Assembly: GCA_002498985.1 (NCBI GenBank)
Contig: DAJO01000037.1
Span: forward strand, 1,873-65,872
Length of the DNA: 64,000 nucleotides
Direction: 5' to 3'
From: Euryarchaeota archaeon UBA257
GTDB taxonomy: Archaea; Thermoplasmatota; Poseidoniia; Poseidoniales; Thalassarchaeaceae
The notes under the pieces are model-generated. The model did not search any database and was not told where the DNA came from. It saw only the letters and a list, made by a program, of their open reading frames with translations. Made by a program: the position numbers and the translations under genes. Positions 18,801 through 30,400 of the stretch are shown one piece after another. Every line of letters begins with the position of its first letter. Position 1 is the stretch's first letter.

Positions 18801-20058
18801 AAGTAGATAATTCACCTACTTGAACTGGAGTTCTTGCAGTATCAGTAATTGTATTATATTCGGCAATAACATCAAAGGAACCTGTCAACCAAAGTCCATT
18901 CCAACCACCTATTGGTCCAATCTCATTATTGTGAATATGAGCCTTACTTGATTGTACAGTAATTCCTGAACGATCTGCTACTCCTGAAATTTGATTATTA
19001 TGTAATTCAGCATCACCGCCGTCATAAACAGTGATTCCAGAACCCTCATCCGTATTTATTTCATTATTCCCTACTTCAAACGTATATGCGACTCCTTGTA
19101 TCGCTTTGACACCATTGATATCTATTCCATTACAATTCACATTTATGTCAGAGTTAGTAAGAAGACCTGAAGAACTCACAAACGCAAATCCATAATCGCC
19201 AGTATTTACAGTAGCATCATTAATTTCTATGAATGTTTCTTGAGCCCATAATGTTGGACGGCCACCATCATTATTTCCACAGCCATTGTCGGTTCCAATA
19301 AAGAATGGAGAATTCATCTTAAGAGGAGTGATTTGTGTACCTGAACCATAAATTTGAACCGCTGAACCACCTACTCCACTTTTCCCATCATTTCCTGCAA
19401 CATAAGTGCCCCCCTCAAATATTGGTTGAGCAAGATTAGTTGTTAATACACTGCTTGTATTGATATTGCTAAATCTCATTTGAGTTAAGGTGGGAGATGC
19501 TCCATCAATTACCATAGCCCCATATCGCCATCTGTTAATTGAATCAATGTAGTAAGGAATTCCCCAAGCATCATCTATTGTAATATGCCTAAAGCCTGTT
19601 TCAGATAAATCAATAGAACTTCGAATTAGCACTCCCTCGAAGCAAGAAGCATCTTCAACCTGTATTTCTTGAGTACCTTGTTTCATACCTTTACACTCTC
19701 CAATTTCACTAGCATTGGAAGGATCAGTCCATCGGAAAGTGATTTTATTTGCCAAACTTGCATCGCCGGAGGAACCACAAGAACTAGAACCAGCGCATAG
19801 ATTTCCTCTTACATCAAGATATGTCCCATTTGGGAAAATAACAGTAGTTCCTGGTTGAATAATTAACTTAGCACCGGATGCGATTGTAATGTCTCCGGTT
19901 AACTGATGAGTTCCTGACCATGTTTCTGAAGTTATAATAGTTCCAGAAGTAGTTTCATTATTAGCCATTACAGGGCTTGCAGGCCCTACTAGAGCGATTA
20001 ACACGCTAGATAACATGAGAAATACTAGGAAGGAACTTCTTACTCGGCGCTTGGACAT
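15829..20058 (-). CDS. Large anchored surface protein: beta-helix, MopE-like loop, Ig-like domains, C-terminal TM
   Basis: 1409 aa. A signal peptide (about residues 1-33, ending PVMANNETT) leads into a right-handed beta-helix region (about 40-560). That region is rich in short N-x-I/V turns such as VGNNEINTDEGSGITVYDGG and HNNQISGV, resembling PbH1/NosD-type repeats. Around residues 709-735 sits a Cys-Asp motif (CSDGIDNDGD...DDDCD) of the MopE metal-binding type. Ig/cadherin-like modules follow (repeated TPSDGSTWSDGTVTFEG and TPMDGERLSVSDNTIEG phrases). A membrane helix lies near 1340-1365, with a very acidic tail ending in DGWIWDEESNEWIEDPNY. Orientation is outside except for the tail. It is 3' of the STAND gene and probably transcribed on its own. 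Confidence 0.85.
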   Translation of the reverse strand: MSKRRVRSSFLVFLMLSSVLIALVGPASPVMANNETTSGTIITSETWSGTHQLTGDITIASGAKLIIQPGTTVIFPNGTYLDVRGNLCAGSSSCGSSGDASLANKITFRWTDPSNASEIGECKGMKQGTQEIQVEDASCFEGVLIRSSIDLSETGFRHITIDDAWGIPYYIDSINRWRYGAMVIDGASPTLTQMRFSNINTSSVLTTNLAQPIFEGGTYVAGNDGKSGVGGSAVQIYGSGTQITPLKMNSPFFIGTDNGCGNNDGGRPTLWAQETFIEINDATVNTGDYGFAFVSSSGLLTNSDINVNCNGIDINGVKAIQGVAYTFEVGNNEINTDEGSGITVYDGGDAELHNNQISGVADRSGITVQSSKAHIHNNEIGPIGGWNGLWLTGSFDVIAEYNTITDTARTPVQVGELSTSGPAPAASRLHFTNNTVSVNSPGTCSSFKYWGGEYTCPAVSVFRSGVTLYDNEFSLGGDADGIRAIGGLMDVQRNLFNTPGTGAVIRNYDSGFANTQQYGSLGFFSLNTWNGIETAYNITKSSVTVQSEFIPSASPGEYPVILDWPDQEAWPANGFQGAIIPTPISECSSCDNLTPRNFPLAVNMDNNSTVFTFANLSNVDTSKIFIKSQPTQFAVQVRRAEMVRFQTLVDGMKVDNANVLIEDALGNDLYSLYTDEDGYTPWFALASDSHLDFRGLAGGDNPDGFADDEYEDSCSDGIDNDGDLTIDNNDDDCDYSAGTRELSRYYYTAYKFGFGYDRNDFIIQDTTYQDVINLVNTGPSISVIQETGHSFRKVVNFTGSAHDGQLAGFYATDELAQWDQKGYIHSVEVRDPFTSEWTSAGLAVDDSGAEPGTVTRFNHPFNSWYFSFDMSGYQETDYTFEFRSFDGIDYSPIITRTIKLNAAPPVISVSTPSDGSTWSDGTVTFEGTAYDQYGCPIACSQDVGEIYFYISGPNFEGTTPTTGGADWSWTWDFSGQPRVVSEYTFTIWASDSDFCLSVIDECEPVTMTLTIDNSNSAPFVSLLTPMDGERLSVSDNTIEGVARDNDGSVSRVDITVRDIFNGDIIVHQQSVSDFETNGAWSTTWDPTILQHDFEYEIDVRSYDGYDYSDMTTISIIADNPSDAGNNQPVFNSENWMQEITLYCEIESQSQDRCTKAEIDLNQFFTEIDNGQDLILSVFDSEATSDDNFALVINVGQDGIAVYDPISMFFYDSDMDAWTLENVIFVATDPFGSKEISLDVTFTVIPISFQIDVPDVTVVKDGESVTFSGVGLPGKTVTALINKVPANNTVVNSDSTWSLDIPSSRFDEGPVTPDFRYVGSDYSSGVQISVGAADDGMSSLMIGIISIVILALLGAVFVYFFVEIEDDGDDENDDISSIDSTENMDSKVEESTDGWIWDEESNEWIEDPNY

Positions 20059-20156
20059 GTTTTACCGTATTATGTATCATTTATCAATGCTAGAGTTACA
20101 TTTGAGACTAATGTATCAACAAAGCGTATTTGTATCAATTTCAAATATTGGAAAAA

Positions 20157-21395
20157 TTATTCCACATTAAAAGTAAAAGAGATTTCCTGAGACCACTTGA
20201 CTAAGTCCAAAGTGCCATAACCTGAATGGGAATTATGATTAGCAGATTCAAAGTTACTCCTATCGGAAGACCTTGCTAATGCATGTTTGACAAGTTTCAT
20301 TTCATCCTCATCAATATAGCCATCCGAACCTTCAATGGAATCCCCGCATTGTTGAATAATCAATGCCAAAGCTCCTGTAACAAATACTGTGGAATCACTC
20401 GTCCCAGAAGAGTAAGCATATGGTGATGACAATGTGCTTGAGGCTGTAGAGAAGATATTAACTCCTGGAGCCACAACTTCTGGTTTTTGATTAGGGAAAT
20501 CTCTTTCATCTCCTGTTACTGGATCAATCGATGAACCAAAGGCACTGCTACCCCATACATATCCAGATTTAGATATGGCTCCAACCGAAATTACTCCCGG
20601 AAGGCTGGAAGGTTGAGAAACATCATTTATGTCTAAATCAAGCCCAGTATTTCCTGCGGCTGCTACAACGAAAATCCCTGAATCTAATGCTTCTTGAACT
20701 GCTAGGTTAGTTTGGGAATCAATATTTGAAGTGAAATCACTAGGAGATCCGCCAAGGCTCAATGAAATAATATCTACTTTCTGAGTAATTCTACACCACC
20801 TAATAGCCTGTGCGACTCGATCGGTTGAACCAGATGTGCCTTCTGAATCCAATGCTAAAGCAACTGACAAACCTACTTCTGGAGCAACCCCCCTAAAAGT
20901 ACCATTAGATATCAAGATTCCAGCCATTAATGTCCCATGTGAACTTTCACCGACGTCTCTAACTAACTCATGATTACCCCCTACAAAATCTCTGAATCCT
21001 AATAATTGTTGATGAGAAAAATCAGGATGACTCATATCAATCCCAGTATCTACAATACAGACATGTACTCCTTGGCCAAAATATCCTTCTGATTGTAATT
21101 GCCTGATTCCTGTATCTTCGTATGCCCATTCGGAGTCAGGAAGAATTGGTATGAGATATGAGTTAACCCATGGCCAACCAGCAATTAACAATAGAGTCAA
21201 TAAAGAGAAAAAAATAGCACCGGTAGGAGTTTCTGACTTTCTCATGGGACCCAGGGGCCAACGAAGCTGTTTGGCTTCCTCGTCAGTAAGGCCATAATCA
21301 TCCCCAGAGTAGCCTAATGCTTGATTATCAATCGTAGTTAGGATACGGTGATCTTCGGGCTCAGGAAGTAAATCAAGATTCTCTAAAGACCTCAT
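20157..21395 (-). CDS. Membrane-anchored subtilisin-like serine protease (S8)
   Basis: 412 aa. A cytoplasmic N-terminal segment of about 57 residues precedes one membrane helix (about 58-76). The catalytic domain is therefore outside, with no separate propeptide of the usual I9 type. The catalytic triad is complete: D116 in CIVDTGIDMSHPDF, H153 in SSHGTLMAGI and S333 in SSGTSDSTV. The oxyanion Asn is N249 in AAAGNTG. An Asp-rich loop (SIEGSDGYIDEDEMK) near the C terminus could bind calcium. The gene lies between two giant envelope genes, so processing of surface proteins is a reasonable inference. An AGGTGG motif precedes the ATG. A paralog with the same topology is at 55637-56971. Confidence 0.93.
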   Translation of the reverse strand: MRSLENLDLLPEPEDHRILTTIDNQALGYSGDDYGLTDEEAKQLRWPLGPMRKSETPTGAIFFSLLTLLLIAGWPWVNSYLIPILPDSEWAYEDTGIRQLQSEGYFGQGVHVCIVDTGIDMSHPDFSHQQLLGFRDFVGGNHELVRDVGESSHGTLMAGILISNGTFRGVAPEVGLSVALALDSEGTSGSTDRVAQAIRWCRITQKVDIISLSLGGSPSDFTSNIDSQTNLAVQEALDSGIFVVAAAGNTGLDLDINDVSQPSSLPGVISVGAISKSGYVWGSSAFGSSIDPVTGDERDFPNQKPEVVAPGVNIFSTASSTLSSPYAYSSGTSDSTVFVTGALALIIQQCGDSIEGSDGYIDEDEMKLVKHALARSSDRSNFESANHNSHSGYGTLDLVKWSQEISFTFNVE

Positions 21396-21473
21396 GAAAA
21401 GTTACCACCTAACTTGAGGGTATAGATTCAGTATAAGAATCCCTGTTCCTAAAGCCCGCTAATCATCTCAATA

Positions 21474-24400
21474 TCAGAAAGGTGCGCCTGGACGGCGGCC
21501 AGAACGACCTTTGGTCAAATAAAGGCCGATTATCACTAATCCAATAATTAGGATATAAGCAATAATGTCTGTATTTTCATCATCATCAACACTTGGTGAC
21601 CTGACATCTACATTCATGACTCCCTGCTCTACACCATCACTAATGTGCCACGAGCCATCATCAATATTTTCTTCATCAAATCCAGTTGAGTTTATATCAA
21701 GCATGATATAATATTGATCAACTTGAATATCAGATAAATCAAACAAGAAACTGAACTGAGTAGATGATTCAGCAGATATATCCATTGTCGTCGTAGCATT
21801 GACAGAAGTTGGAGAATTACAATCTACATCCCTACAAAGTTGAGCATTAAGTTGCACATTTTCAGCATCAACTAATCCACTATTAGATATTGTAGCGATA
21901 TATGTTATTTGGCCACCAGCTTCTGGTTCTCCGCCTCCCAATGCTTGAATTCCTTCAATCTTCAATACAGGTTCAGAACTTCGGACCTTAATTTCAATAG
22001 TATCGTATGAGTTTCCGGCTTTATCTGTCACTGAAACATAAATTAAGAACTCTTCATTCGGCATTGCGTCGCTTGGGGAAACAACAGTCACACTATGAGA
22101 AGTACTGACGAAACTACCGATTGTGTGTGAAGTTGGACCTGTCCTACTCCAACCATCGGGCAATTCTGAATCGTCAAACTCAAACTCATATTTTTCATCG
22201 CCATTTCCAGCATTTGTAAACTCTATTGGTATAGTAATTAATTCTCCTGGAGAGACTCCGTATACTTCAGACATAGGATTAGTAAGTTCGAAACCATGTA
22301 TTTGAGGGACTCTGACTATCAAATCATGTGAAGCCAGATAACCATCTAGAGTTGAAATACTAATCGTAATCTTATGTCCGTCTTCGAAAGAATGTGCTAC
22401 AGATTGATTAGGTGCGATTACACGGATATTCAAATTATCGAAATCAACGCTGTTGTCTAAACCTACTTCAAATTGCGTTGAAGTTGTCCAGTTTCCTGTA
22501 CCGTTATGGAATTGAACTGTCCATTCAGAACTATCAGTTCCAGAAACAATACCTCCAACGGTAAATACATCATATGATTCATGACCGAGGTAATCTACAG
22601 CGAGAGTGAAATCTACTGGGAAAAATCCATTTATTCCATCAACTTCTAATGAAACATCACCCAATGATCCAACATAATTTTCGTGACCTGAGGTTTCATT
22701 CAGTGTAGTAATTTCAATTTCGTGATTTGAAACTCTATTGAATAATAGGTCGATAGTTGTATTGAGACCTGGATAGACATCAAAGCCTCTTCCTGCAGTA
22801 AACTCCATGGTTAATCCTCTTTGCTCTACTTCAAAGTCGCCAGAAAATTGAACATTACCATTAGGAAGTAAAAGATTAAGATTTCCGGTTTCATCCACGC
22901 TTTGTATCCATTTCATTCCGAATCCAACATCGACTAATAAATTCGCATCTGAAATGTCTCCTAGATTACGTGAGTTACCGTCATAATCTAACCATTCTGT
23001 TTGAACCTCAAGAATACCTCCACTAGTTAGTTCCATATCTAAATTATTTGAATTACCAGTAACATCAACATCCAATAGACCCATTATTATCAAGTCCTGA
23101 CTCGGTACGCTAGCACTTACTATCCATAGACCTGGTTCCAGTTCCGTAGACCAGCTTCCAGACCAATCATCATTGATTTCAATTGCTACTGTATCTCTAA
23201 CTAGACCCTCAGTAGGCATTATCATTAATTCGATATCTTCGACAGGAATACTGGAAATACCAAGTGCATAGGTAATATTTCCATAAACATCAACTAGACC
23301 TGCAACTAATTCCAATTGCACATCATTAGGAGAGTCTGAAACAGATATACTTTCATTAATGCTTTCAAACCCATCATAAATAGTTTCAATTTGCCAGCTT
23401 GTATTGTATGGTACAAATAATTCCCATTCTCCTGTATTGTCCGTTGAAATTGAATGTTCGTTTGAATCAGATGTAGTTGTAAACATCATCTGAACATCAG
23501 AAATTCCTTCACCTACATTAGAAGCATTGTTGTTATTCAAATCCCAGAAAACTGTTCCAGTTAAAGCAACATAAAGATTTGCAGTTAAATCAACATGATT
23601 TTCTCCCACTGAAATAGTAACGGGATAACTTTCTACAACCCATCTCTTTCCATCTTCAGTGTAGTTAAGAGAAATTAACCAATCTCCCTCTACTACATCA
23701 ACAGTAGTTAATCCACTGCTATTTGTCGCCTCGATACTGAAAGAACCTAGGTCACTTGCAGACTCCATTAACAAACTAACTCCTGACAAAGGAGAGCTAG
23801 TAGAATCTTCTGATACATTGAATGAAATCTCTGCGAGTTGACTAGTAGAGAATGTTAAACTTTCAGAAGTGATGTCAGATGATACTGAAATCAAATCTCT
23901 TAACCCTTCTTTAATATCATTATTTACTATCTCTGTAGTAGCAATCCAATCACCCTGAGGGAAGAAATCAATAATACTTCCATTAGAATCGGTAGTTCGA
24001 GAAAGAACCCAGCCATTTTCAACATTAGTGAATCTAACTAATTGTTCAGACAAATCACCACCACTTTCATTGGTAAATGACATTTCTACTCTCCATTCAG
24101 GATCAAATCCAATACTTCTTGTAATATCTGTTGAGTCAATTCCTACTCTGACATCAACATCTCCACTCATTATTCTAGTTCCGAATAAATCTCCGGAGTT
24201 AGGATCAGCAATATCTACAGATATCCTGTAAATTCCTGCCTCTACTGTGACTTGGGCAATCCCTTCGTCAGTCCAATCACTTGAAGTGGAATTGATATGG
24301 TAGTCAATTCCATCAACTAAAGATAGTAAACTGAAATCATAAGTTACTGGAGTACCGTTAGACATATTATTATCTGCAGAATTGTCTAGGAAGAAATCAA

Positions 24401-27400
24401 TAGTTAATATTGAATCATCTGGATAGATTATTACTTCAATAGTATTATTGTTATTATCTACATTCGTAGTATTGGTACCTGAAGTAATTTCATCTGACAA
24501 AACTGTGAATTCCCATTCACCCTTAGGTAAAACCATAGTAAAGAAACCACCATCATCTGTTTCTGAGCGCCATGTGACATCATATTCATCACTCTGTGCT
24601 ATTACTGTAACAGGTTCCCAACCACCAATCTCTGAATTGAATAGGTTGTTTTCTCGATTGACACTTACTGCTCCATCAATTGCTTGCCCTGGGCGAGCAA
24701 CCATCGTGATCTTATCCATATTTTCTTCAACTGTAAACTTCGTTCCATTTACTAACTTCAAATCTACACCTAATTGAGCAATTGCATCAACTTCAGAGCC
24801 TACAGGCAAAACAATACTGAATGTACCATCTGATGAAGTTTCAACTGTTGTACTAAAATCATCCCAATAGAAATCAATAGATACGAACTCTAATGTTTTA
24901 TCTGTATCGATAGTATCTGATTGAATATTTTCATCATAATATAGAGTACCATTTACAGTCTGACTTGTATAGAAACTAAATGTGTCTGTAAAATCAGAAT
25001 TTGCTATAACTTCAATTTCTTCCCATAATTGTTCGGTTGCGGACAATGTGTAGTTTAAAATCCAAGTCCCAGGAGTTAACTCGACATAATAATGACCCGA
25101 TAAATTATCATATTCCGAATCTACTGGAGATCCTGAACCATTTTTCTGATTAAAGGTTAAATCAAGTCCTTCTACAAGATTATCTGTGCCATTATCTGAA
25201 TTAATTAATTGGAATGTAAGATCCGTAGTAAGGGGCATTGGAGAGGGAAGAATAATTGATGATTCCGTGTTAGAATCTACTGTGAACTCCAACGAAGTTT
25301 CGGGGAAATTATCTCCATCAATATCGATTGATGCAATGTATGAACCCGGCATAATTGGGCCGAACTCAATCTTAGAACCAGTAAGTAAATCATTTTCATA
25401 AGTTAATTCAGGATGAATATTGCACGGCGCATATTTTACAACTTCACAATCACCAATATTTTCTACATCTGAAGAACCGTCAGCGGATTCAAGAAGAACA
25501 TGAGAATCAAGATAGTTCCCCGATTCGTCTATCAATATTCCTGAAATTAATCCACCATTGATATCTATATCTGTTGGGGTGCCAGAAATAGTTTGAGAGA
25601 TGAAGAATCCATCATCAATTTCTACACGTGTATCGTCGCTGAAAATTACTGCAACATCATAAGAACCAGGAATTGCATCTACTACATGGAATGTACCAGG
25701 CTGAACCATTACGCCACTGAATATCCCCATTCCAGAGAATGAGCCTGTCGCGTTGATTGTACCATAACTACTCAAATTTTTATTAGATGTATCTGTTGAA
25801 AATACTCCTGAACCAATTAGAGTTGATTGTACTAGCTTTTGTGTAAATGATGCAACTCCATCTGCTGTGAAAAGTCCGCTTGCATTTACAATTCCATCGA
25901 GAAGGTATTTCCCATCAGATTGCATGCACAAACTATTATTTTCAGGCATGGTTTCATTAACATCACAATCAATAATATTCTCAAAATCATCATTGATAAT
26001 TCCGTCAATAATTCCTTTACCTGCAAATTCACCTTCTCCAGTTATGCTGTAGTTATTGAATATGGTTTGAGTGTAATTTCCAGTGAAATCAGAAATTGTC
26101 GCTATAGTTGATGTAATCACATCACCTTCTCCAGTAAAGGTAACCTCACCAGTACCATCAAACCTCAAATCATCACCCATTATCGAACCATTTGATGTTG
26201 AAATCAGATATGGTGATGTCACTATAGAATCCCATGAAGGTGAAAGTTCAATAGTAGCATCTTCAAGAGAGTTACCAGAAAATACTTCTGAACCAGACCA
26301 AACTAGTCTTCCTATCGAGGAAGCTGGGCTGACAGAAATAGAAACTGGGATAATTGATTCGCCGTTACTGTGACCATCATCTCCAGAAATATTCACTATG
26401 GTTTCTGAAAGCCAAGTTGAACCCGACACATTGCCCAATATACCAGTAATTGGATTTAGAGCACGTACACCTGTAGTTTCAGTCTCGAAAATATCTCCCA
26501 AAGACTGCCCTACATTTGAGGTCATTATTTGAGTTCTTGCTGCTTCAAGATCGGATTCTCCATAAAATGCAGAAACGCGAATCTTCCCAGAAGGTGCTAA
26601 GAAACTGAAATCACCGTTTGAATCTGCGTCTGCAGTTCCTATTGGAATCCAGTAAGTTCTTTGATCCCTATCTGTAACCTGTCCATCTATTTCTACTTCA
26701 TCACCACTAAATGCATCTCTTTCAATCAGAAGTCTAGCATTAGGCACAGGACCTATTCCCTCTAGTTCCACTGTTCCTTCAATAGTGGCACCACTGTAAT
26801 ATTTCATGACTTTGACTTGGGTATTAGCACTACCTATACCCAAATTTTCACATTCTGAATCTAATTGAGTACCGTTCTCATCAGTTTCACAGTCAGGAGT
26901 ATACCAATTTGAAAGAACTAGGTGATTCATCATAGCACCTGGGAGAGGATATGCATTCTCTAGGTATGAACCAGGGGCACCGGAGGTGTAGAAATGAGGT
27001 GCTGGTTGTTCTGCTTCACCAGGTAAACCTAAGGTAGAGCTTCCATATCCTACATAAATTCTAGCAACCATAGTGTCGAAGAACTCAGGCTGGTGTTGGT
27101 AGTCGATATCAACCATTCTAATCATTTCATTTACATCTGTTAATGCACCAGATTGTTGGCGAATAACATCGTTTAGATATTCACTTTCATATTCTTCTCC
27201 AGTTCGAGGAATAATGGGGCCATCCCCTCTCTGTGTTTGATAAACGGATGAGATGTAAGTTTCAGTATCTAAACCAGAAAGTGAAGTAGGTGCATGGAAA
27301 ATTCCAGTAGTTTGACCTTGGTGATAACCATAGTCTTCGTAATACTGGCCGCCTAGAGGATAGAGACGATTATCAACTGCGAAATATCTAATTTCATTGT

Positions 27401-30400
27401 TTCTAGAAATTGTTTCTCCAAGAACTCCTTCGTAATCTTGGACATCATACACAAGTTTAGTTGACATATCATGGTATAAATCGTTAATTTCTTCGGAATT
27501 GAAAATCTCTAACAGTAAAGCACGGCTTAATGCTAACTTTGCATTAACTCTGTGCAATCCAGTAGATACATCGTCAAAGTCTTCAATCAAATCAGGAGTA
27601 TATCTGTATCCAGAAATATCGTAATACTGGATTATTAATTCGCCTTTGTTTGCGCCTTTTTCATATCTATCTAATTCTGAAACTGAGTTTCTAGCATCAT
27701 TAAAGCTATCAATTGCTGATTCTTCGTTAGATAATCCATCAACTATTATCTCCCCATCTTCTAAAATAACCCAAACTTCGGATTCACTAGGTAGGCCGTT
27801 AGATTCTAAATGGAATCCACGTAATAATTCATGTTCACCATCTACTGCTACTACAGACATAGAACGATCAAGTACTATTTTTGAATCACCCGTACCAAGA
27901 CTCATAATTTTATCAAATTCACTTAATTGTGAATCGTCCATATGCCCGTCCAAGAGTAAATTTCTGAAATCATCAGTAAATCCAGATGGAGCATTCGACC
28001 TTCGATCCCCTTGGGCTAAAGTAGTAATGAATAGGGAAACAGTATCTTCTTGACTAGCAGAAAGTAACATAGCACCGCTATTAGGTATCCCAGACTGGAA
28101 GTTGTCTGCTACCGTAGGGTGCTCACCCTGAGCAAGTGCCTGGAAACCATAATCCCACCATGATACGAAAGCGGGACGTTCAGAAAAGCTGACTTCAGTA
28201 TCTTGTTCAGATAACCATTCATAAGCTAAATTCCATGAACCTGAATTAAAACCTGGTCCGAATGTTCCCATATACCATAAGTCACCGTTAGCATCATAGT
28301 TCTCGCTATTCAATAATGAAAATCCTAGAACTTCCTGTCTGAAGATATCAGGAGTTATATCATGAATTGTTTGATCGACATCGGACGCAGACTGTTCACC
28401 GCGAGGAATTCCTGAATCAATTCCATATGTCATGTGCTGAGAACAAACCAGCATCAACACCATCATCAAAGCAGGAACTCCTGGGTGCCTCCTCGACGCT
28501 TTCCAGTTGGCCCAGAAACGTGACCTTGGTGTTGAAATACCAGACTTTCTCCATTCTTTGAGGAATCCTGAGAAGTTAGCATAATTCCACATCATAGCGA
28601 TACCAATTCCTCCAACTACCGAGATTGCAGGAGTTGCGTTGAAAATGAATCTTCCAGCTGACCAAGCCATGTAAATAGCAATTAAAACCCATAGCCCTAG
28701 CAGAATATGGCTCTGTTTTTCTTTTCTTGCACCTCTCCATAGTAACATTACAGCAACAAATATTGCAATAAGTGAAACTATTGGACCATAAGATGCGAAT
28801 AAAACACCTCTACTAGGTGCCTGGGCCTCTCCAATGGTTCCGAATATTTTATTCTTTGAGAAATAGAATCCTCCGGTGAATAAAACATCCCATCCATCAT
28901 AGATGTTTGCCTGTTGTAAAACATATAATATAGCCAAAATTGACCCCATTAATACAGCAGTGCTGCCTAGAACCAATAACCAAGGTTTATCGCGATAGGA
29001 TGAAGAAACCCAACCCAAAGCTAGCGTGAAACCAATAATGTAAAACATAGGTTGGAATCCACTAGGATCGAACAATAAACTTAGTCCAGGCCAGCAATAG
29101 AAAGGTAATGGGATTACAAATGCAGTAAGCATCATTTGCAAAGATGCTGCAGTAATTGGAAGGCTGTCCCTTCTACGGAACATATTGAAAAATATCTGGA
29201 ATGCAAAAGCAATGAATAAAATTCCAGGACCATAAACGAAACCTTTCCACCCTAAAGCTACAACAGCGAAAGATACACCAGACAAAGTAGCATTAGACAT
29301 AACTACAGGATTTGTAGACCACATTTGCCTTATACCAGCAATAATGTAGAGCGGGCTTAGACTTGGTGTTTTGAATAATCTTTCATTCTTCAGTTCATCC
29401 ATGGCCTTGACCCAATAGTAAAATGCGATTGCTAAGAACAGCATTGCGAATGCGTCGTGATCGGCAAGTCCGAATGTCGAATGGCCGATATGACCGGGCA
29501 TTAATGCGATTAACCAGGCTGCAACTATTCCCGCCATATTACTGTGCAATTTTCTAGCAAGACCAGCAATTGGTAACACGATTAATGCTCCAAAAATTGC
29601 AGGTAAAGAGGCTACGCTCCACCACACAGAGGTTTCCAAAGACATTCCAGATAACCAAGAAAGGAAAAGTCCTCCAAGTGCTAAAGACCACGAGAATAGT
29701 GGTGGTCTAGGATTGATTGCTACCATCGGGTAAGCTCTATCTGCGTCAATAATCAGATGGCTCTTTTGGTATACAACATAATCTACTACACGTTTCATGT
29801 ACCATGGATCAGACCCTCCTGACATATCCCATAGTCCAGTACCAGATGCATTCATAGCAGGTAGAACATTCCAACCTGTTCGAACTGCTAAACCAATAAT
29901 TAGTGCTGAACCTACCATAATACCGTAAGAGTTTTGATTCCACCATTTACGGAAATCTGAATGTTCTCTACGTGGAGATATATCTCCAAACATACCACGG
30001 CCAGCTACCATCATTGCCCCCACATTAAGCCAGAAAACTAGCAAGAACCAGGTAAACATACTGACATTATCTTCACCATTCAAAGTTGAAAGTGGTAAAT
30101 CATTTCCAATCTCTGCTAAATGAGCCAAAGTATACATTAACCAATTTAGAGCAACAACTGTACCCAATACGTGCCATCTTTCTGAATTACAAAAAGAAAC
30201 GAAAAGAACTACTATTGAAGTAAATAATGCCCAAACTGAGCCCAAGTAATAATGATTATTATATGATGTAACATCATCTATGGTGCTCAGCCAAATTAAT
30301 GGAATTAAGTTGATTAAAAATATAATTCCAGCAGTGATTAAACCGGCTTGAGGCATTACAGACGGGATATCTCGGAACCATGGACCTTGTCCCGGATTTG